Translations under genes and position numbers: made by a program
Shown: positions 34,039 to 37,504 of the stretch, piece after piece
Position numbering within the stretch: the first letter of the stretch is position 1
Layout of the letters: every line of letters begins with the position of its first letter
The notes under the pieces: model-generated
Database searches by the model: none
What the model saw: the letters and a program-made list of their open reading frames with translations, nothing else
What the model was told of the DNA's origin: nothing
DNA from: Verrucomicrobiales bacterium
GTDB taxonomy: Bacteria > Verrucomicrobiota > Verrucomicrobiia > Limisphaerales > UBA11320
DNA length: 37,504 nucleotides
Assembly: GCA_016793885.1 (NCBI GenBank)
Contig: JAEUHE010000137.1
Span: forward strand, 1 to 37,504
Reading direction: 5' to 3'

Positions 34039-37000
34039 TCAGTCCTGGATCACAACGTTATCACCCAGCCCGCCATCTAAGACATCAAGTCCGGGTCCGC
34101 CGAGTAGCACGTCATCATTGTCACCGCCCACGAGGATGTCGTTGCCGGCACCCCCGATCAAAACGTCGTTACCAGGACCGCCGTCGGCCCTAAGCTGGAT
34201 CGCCCCGGCAACCAGGCCCGAGCCCTCCACGACATCATCGCCAGCTAGCGCATTGACCGTCACGCGATCCACGGCAGCCTCTGCGCCCGTGATGTTGACT
34301 TGGGTGCTGAGACCCACAATAGAGACTCCGGTGGCGCCACCCGTGAGCACGATCACATCGTCGGCCGCTGTACCCTGCACCAGCACGGCGTCCGCCTGTC
34401 CATCCCCGGTAGTTCCGCCGTTCACTCCTGACAGGTTCAGGTTGACCGAGGTCACGTCGGTGCCCGCCAGATCGCCTACAGTAATGACATCCGCACCTCC
34501 CAACGCGTTAAAGTCGATGATCTCGGTGTCGTTCAAATCCATCACCACATTGGCAATGTTGCGGAAGAACGTGATTCGCCCGCCATTCGCCGAGACGCCG
34601 ATGTTCTCCGCAATATTGGCTCCATTGAAAAGCAGCCGGTCCGTGCCCGCCTGCCCTTCAATGGTGTCGTTGTCATCGCCGGGATTCCAGACGAAGGTAT
34701 CGTCGCCGGCTCCCATCAGCGCGGTGTCAGTGCCGTCGCCGCCAGTCATCAAATCGTTGCCCGCGCTGCCCCGGAGCAAATCGTTGCCGAGTCCGCCATT
34801 CATCGTGAGTTGGAGGGCCGAAGCCTCCAGCGCAGAGGCGTCCAGAACATCGTCTCCACCGAGCCCATTAAGGGTGAGACGGTCGTTCGCCGGTTCGGCG
34901 GACAACACGTTGACCCCGGTGTGCAGCCCGAAAATACTCACGCGTCCGGCGTTGCTCCGAACGCCAAAGGTATCCGCGCCTTGGGTGCCGTTCACCGTGA
35001 CCGTGTCAGCCGTGCCGTCCCCTGCGCCGCCGGCTCCCCGCAGATCAAGCCCGATGGCGGTCATATCCGTGCCGCTCAGGTCACCGATGACGATGCCGTC
35101 GGCGCCCCCGAGCGCACGCAGCTCAAGCGTCTCCACATCGTTGAGATCCATCGTCACGTTGGCTACATCGCGAAAGAACACCACGCGACCGCCGTTGGCC
35201 GCGACATCCACGTTCTCCGCAGCGTTGGAGCCAAAGAACAGCAGTGTATCCACTCCATCTTGCCCCTCAACCGTGTCGTTACCGTCCCCAGGATCCCACT
35301 GAAACACGTCGTTGTCGGAGCCCATGAAGGCGACATCGTTCCCGTTGTCGCCAAAAATGAAGTCGCTCCCGGCACCACCGAAAAGGACGTCGGCCCCTTG
35401 GGATCCCAGCAGCCTGTCTTTGTCGGCACCACCATCGATCGTCAACTTGATGACACCGGCCGGCAAGGTGGTCGCAGTCACGGTATCGTCTCCACCCAGA
35501 GCGTTCACAACGAGCGAATCGTTGGCTCCCTCCGAATGGGCGATTCGGACCTGAGGCGTCAGCCCGAGGACTGACACCGAAGACCCCGCGCCAAGGATAT
35601 CGAGCGGGTCGGGGCTATTGCTGCCGTTGACAGTCACAATATCCGCCGCACCGTCGCCCGCCGAGCCGCCAATAACACTCGCCAGGCTGACGTTAACAGT
35701 GCTCAGACCCGTCCCCGACAGACTACTTACGGAGACATTATCCGCACCACCCAACGCGTTAACGTCGAGAGTTTCGACCCCGTTGAGGTCCATCACGATG
35801 TTACCCAAATTGCGGAAAAACCGCACGCGGCTGCCGTTGACCGTCACGTCAAAGATCTCATTGGCGGCGCTGCCGTTGAAGAGCAGTTTATCCGTCCCCG
35901 CCTGACCTTCGACGGTGTCGCTCCCATCGCCCGGATCCCACTGAAACGTGTCGTCACCCGCGCCCAAAAGCGCCACGTCGTTACCTTGTTGACCGTCGAT
36001 CACATCGTTGTTGTCGCCCCCCAGCAGCACGTCGGGTCCATTGCTTCCGAGAATCGTATCGTCACCTGAGCCGCCATCGACGGTGATCTGGATTAATGCG
36101 GCCAGGTTGCCGACCGCCGAAAAAGAATCATTTCCTCCATTCATGTTGACCACGAGGTTCTCTGAGGTGCCGATGTCGATGGAGAAGGGCGCGGGGTTGA
36201 TCCGATCGAAGCGCACGCGCGCGCCGTTAGCCGTGGTGGTGAACTGTTCTGCACCGTTACCGCCGTTGACCTCCACCGTGTCGGTTCCGGTGCCGCCCTC
36301 GTTACGATCCGTATCGTCGCCCGGATTCCAGACCAGACGATCATTGTCCTCATCGCCATTCACCTGATCGTCGGCATCACCGCCCACCAGCGTGTCGTTG
36401 CCGGAACGGCCAAACAAAACATCGGATCCGCCCTTGCCGAGCAATGTGTCGTTGCCGGGACCTCCATCGAGCAGGTCGACGCCGGAACCCCCGGTGAGCG
36501 AGTCGTTGCCCGCTTCGCCGAACATCTCGCTTTTGGGGAGCGCGCCGTTCGCTTCGTCGAGTGTCAAGACATCGTCCCCTTCCCGACCGAAGATGCGAAT
36601 CAGCACCGTATTGGCGACTGTGGGGGAGCCACCGGTGACGGCAACAGCGCCGCCGTTCACTCGGATTGCGCCAGCAGCATTCCGACTCACGGTGATCGCG
36701 TTGACCTGGGCGTCGCCTAGGATGGTTAGAATTCCGGTCGAAGGATTGAAGCTTGCCGTGAGATTTGCCGGTGTCGGGAGGCGGTTGACTCGGTAAAAAT
36801 TACGATTCAGTCGGCCGATGGGGTTCGTAACGAAGAACAAGGATCCGCGACCAGTGAGCACCAGACTGGAATCGACCCAGTTCGACAGGACGGTGCTCGA
36901 CTGCACCTGGTAAGGAACCCCATTGGAGGCAAACCAGTTCAGAACGATGTCTCGATTGGCCCGGGTGATGCCGACGCGCAGATCGGGGTCAATGCCTTGG

Positions 37001-37101
37001 GCTCCGATCCAGCCGGACGAACTCACGAGTAGGAGGAACAGCCAACCTGAACTCACCCTACGCCACAGCCTGACCCAGCCCAGCATTTCCTTAGATTTCA
37101 C
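34039..37101 (-). CDS. Exported RTX-type calcium-binding repeat protein
   Basis: A 1020-residue exported protein built of glycine/aspartate nonapeptide repeats (GG-x-G-x-D-x-(L/V/I)), for example GGPGNDTLLGKGGSDVLFG and GGAGNDILVGGDNDDVLLGG. These form calcium-binding parallel beta-rolls. Three long modules of about 210 residues follow one another from residue 370 on. Each runs GDDTF(Q/V)W(D/N)PGD, EGQ(A/D)G(T/V)D, VRFFRNLGNIVMDLN and its variants, then LNALGG(A/D)D. A signal peptide (SGWLFLLLVSSSGWIGAQ) and a terminal-type module (RDIVLNWFASNGVPYQVQSS to NRNFYRVNRL) come first. No C-terminal type I secretion signal is obvious. A GTG start is used at 37101; ATG at 37086 is the alternative. 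Adhesion or surface-layer function is likely. Confidence 0.85.
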   Translation of the reverse strand: MKSKEMLGWVRLWRRVSSGWLFLLLVSSSGWIGAQGIDPDLRVGITRANRDIVLNWFASNGVPYQVQSSTVLSNWVDSSLVLTGRGSLFFVTNPIGRLNRNFYRVNRLPTPANLTASFNPSTGILTILGDAQVNAITVSRNAAGAIRVNGGAVAVTGGSPTVANTVLIRIFGREGDDVLTLDEANGALPKSEMFGEAGNDSLTGGSGVDLLDGGPGNDTLLGKGGSDVLFGRSGNDTLVGGDADDQVNGDEDNDRLVWNPGDDTDRNEGGTGTDTVEVNGGNGAEQFTTTANGARVRFDRINPAPFSIDIGTSENLVVNMNGGNDSFSAVGNLAALIQITVDGGSGDDTILGSNGPDVLLGGDNNDVIDGQQGNDVALLGAGDDTFQWDPGDGSDTVEGQAGTDKLLFNGSAANEIFDVTVNGSRVRFFRNLGNIVMDLNGVETLDVNALGGADNVSVSSLSGTGLSTVNVSLASVIGGSAGDGAADIVTVNGSNSPDPLDILGAGSSVSVLGLTPQVRIAHSEGANDSLVVNALGGDDTVTATTLPAGVIKLTIDGGADKDRLLGSQGADVLFGGAGSDFIFGDNGNDVAFMGSDNDVFQWDPGDGNDTVEGQDGVDTLLFFGSNAAENVDVAANGGRVVFFRDVANVTMDLNDVETLELRALGGADGIVIGDLSGTDMTAIGLDLRGAGGAGDGTADTVTVNGTQGADTFGVRSNAGRVSIFGLHTGVNVLSAEPANDRLTLNGLGGDDVLDASALEASALQLTMNGGLGNDLLRGSAGNDLMTGGDGTDTALMGAGDDTFVWNPGDDNDTIEGQAGTDRLLFNGANIAENIGVSANGGRITFFRNIANVVMDLNDTEIIDFNALGGADVITVGDLAGTDVTSVNLNLSGVNGGTTGDGQADAVLVQGTAADDVIVLTGGATGVSIVGLSTQVNITGAEAAVDRVTVNALAGDDVVEGSGLVAGAIQLRADGGPGNDVLIGGAGNDILVGGDNDDVLLGGPGLDVLDGGLGDNVVIQD

Positions 37102-37350
37102 TCAACCATTCTTACTGATATCTGTGCGTTTCGGCAATGAAACTTAAGGAGCATTCGCTCCTGCGAGTTCGACACAGCCCTGAAGGAGACGTTGTGGCTC
37201 ACCCCGAACACGAGGCGGGGACCCCGAACCTGCTGAAGCAGGAACTCCATGCGCCCGGACGCGTGTTTTGTTTGGTCAACTCGCGAATGTGTTGTCGCTC
37301 TATGGAGTGCGGCAGACCTCTCTCATCTTTGCCTCCAGAAATTCGGACTA
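37102..37350. other. Spacer upstream of the RTX gene
   Basis: No gene is recognised. CTATGGAGTGCGGCAGACC at about 37300 resembles the CTATGGAGTGCGGAGACATG repeat at 24554 and 29638. CGAACACGAGG and CCTGCTGAAGCAGG at 37205-37245 include a CCTGCT-gaa-AGCAGG-like hairpin. Confidence 0.4.
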
Positions 37351-37504
37351 GACAAGCTGTAGAAGATCCTCACTTCTTCGCATGAGTTCCTGAGGCCGAA
37401 GCCGAGAACCCTCAGGGTTCAAAGAGTTTAGCCGGGGTGTGGAGCGCAGCGACACCCCCGGTCTGTCGTACCCCTATTCAACAGCACCCTGAAAGGCGTG
37501 CCAC
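37351..37504 (+). repeat. 154-bp dispersed repeat, copy 2, reaching the window end
   Basis: It starts GACAAGCTGTAG and matches 30442-30595 along its entire length, with GAACCC-tca-GGGTTC (about 37410-37424) and CCGGGGTGTG-gagcgcagcg-ACACCCCCGG as hairpins. The window ends at the last base of the match, so the repeat probably continues into a second three-hairpin block beyond the edge. Confidence 0.8.

Noticed and set aside
34118..35302. 394-residue open frame on + inside the RTX gene
   Set aside because: It is an antisense shadow of the repetitive RTX coding sequence; its peptide is proline/serine-rich low complexity with no motif, and the minus frame has clear RTX repeats and a signal peptide.
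34100..36500. CRISPR-like periodic repeats
   Set aside because: The periodicity comes from RTX nonapeptide codons and 210-residue modules in an open frame, not from identical direct repeats with unique spacers.

Overview
The window reads as a chromosomal segment of a high-GC environmental bacterium, most likely a Verrucomicrobiota member of the Pedosphaera/Limisphaerales kind. This is an inference from gene content, not a database match. Support comes from many large signal-peptide proteins built of beta-strand repeats (autotransporter-associated strand repeats, FG-GAP, fasciclin, RTX), a recurring terminal module ending in FFR(L/V/I)R or YYR, an ECF sigma factor with a membrane-anchored extension, and intergenic spacers full of dispersed palindromic repeats. 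No rRNA, tRNA, CRISPR array or intact insertion sequence was found.

Layout. 1-363 is a structured non-coding leader. 364-3175 is a tightly coupled operon (TetR regulator, membrane di-iron hydroxylase, SGNH esterase) joined by ATGA overlaps and preceded by a perfect operator palindrome. 3176-4450 holds a DUF2585/UPF0314 membrane protein among repeats. 4450-6025 is a probable retron: a hairpin-dense leader followed by a retron-type reverse transcriptase. 6026-8827 carries long inverted repeats, a small secreted protein and a PQQ-propeller protein with inserted EF-hands. 8845-9060 is the frameshifted tail of a methyltransferase gene. 9090-20100 is a block of large exported proteins: a 1565-aa beta-strand-repeat/P-domain protein on +, then FG-GAP, jelly-roll-like, serine hydrolase and GIGT-repeat proteins on -.

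20157-24313 holds a secreted protein of unknown function diverging from an ECF sigma factor, followed by a triple-fasciclin protein. 25018-32156 contains an alpha/beta esterase, a beta-strand protein, an HExxH metallopeptidase, two small convergent DoxX-like membrane proteins and a secreted protein of unknown function. 32399-37101 (-) encodes an NnrS-family membrane protein and a 1020-aa RTX-type protein. The spacers at 24314-25017, 29663-29876, 30315-31040, 33707-34038 and 37102-37504 are built mainly from related palindromic repeats.

Taken together the genes point to a cell-surface and secretion-heavy lifestyle (adhesion, matrix, ester hydrolysis, peptide and cell-wall hydrolysis). The items most worth follow-up are the retron-like locus, the dispersed three-hairpin repeat family, the shared terminal module on at least six exported proteins, and the sigma-fasciclin pair.
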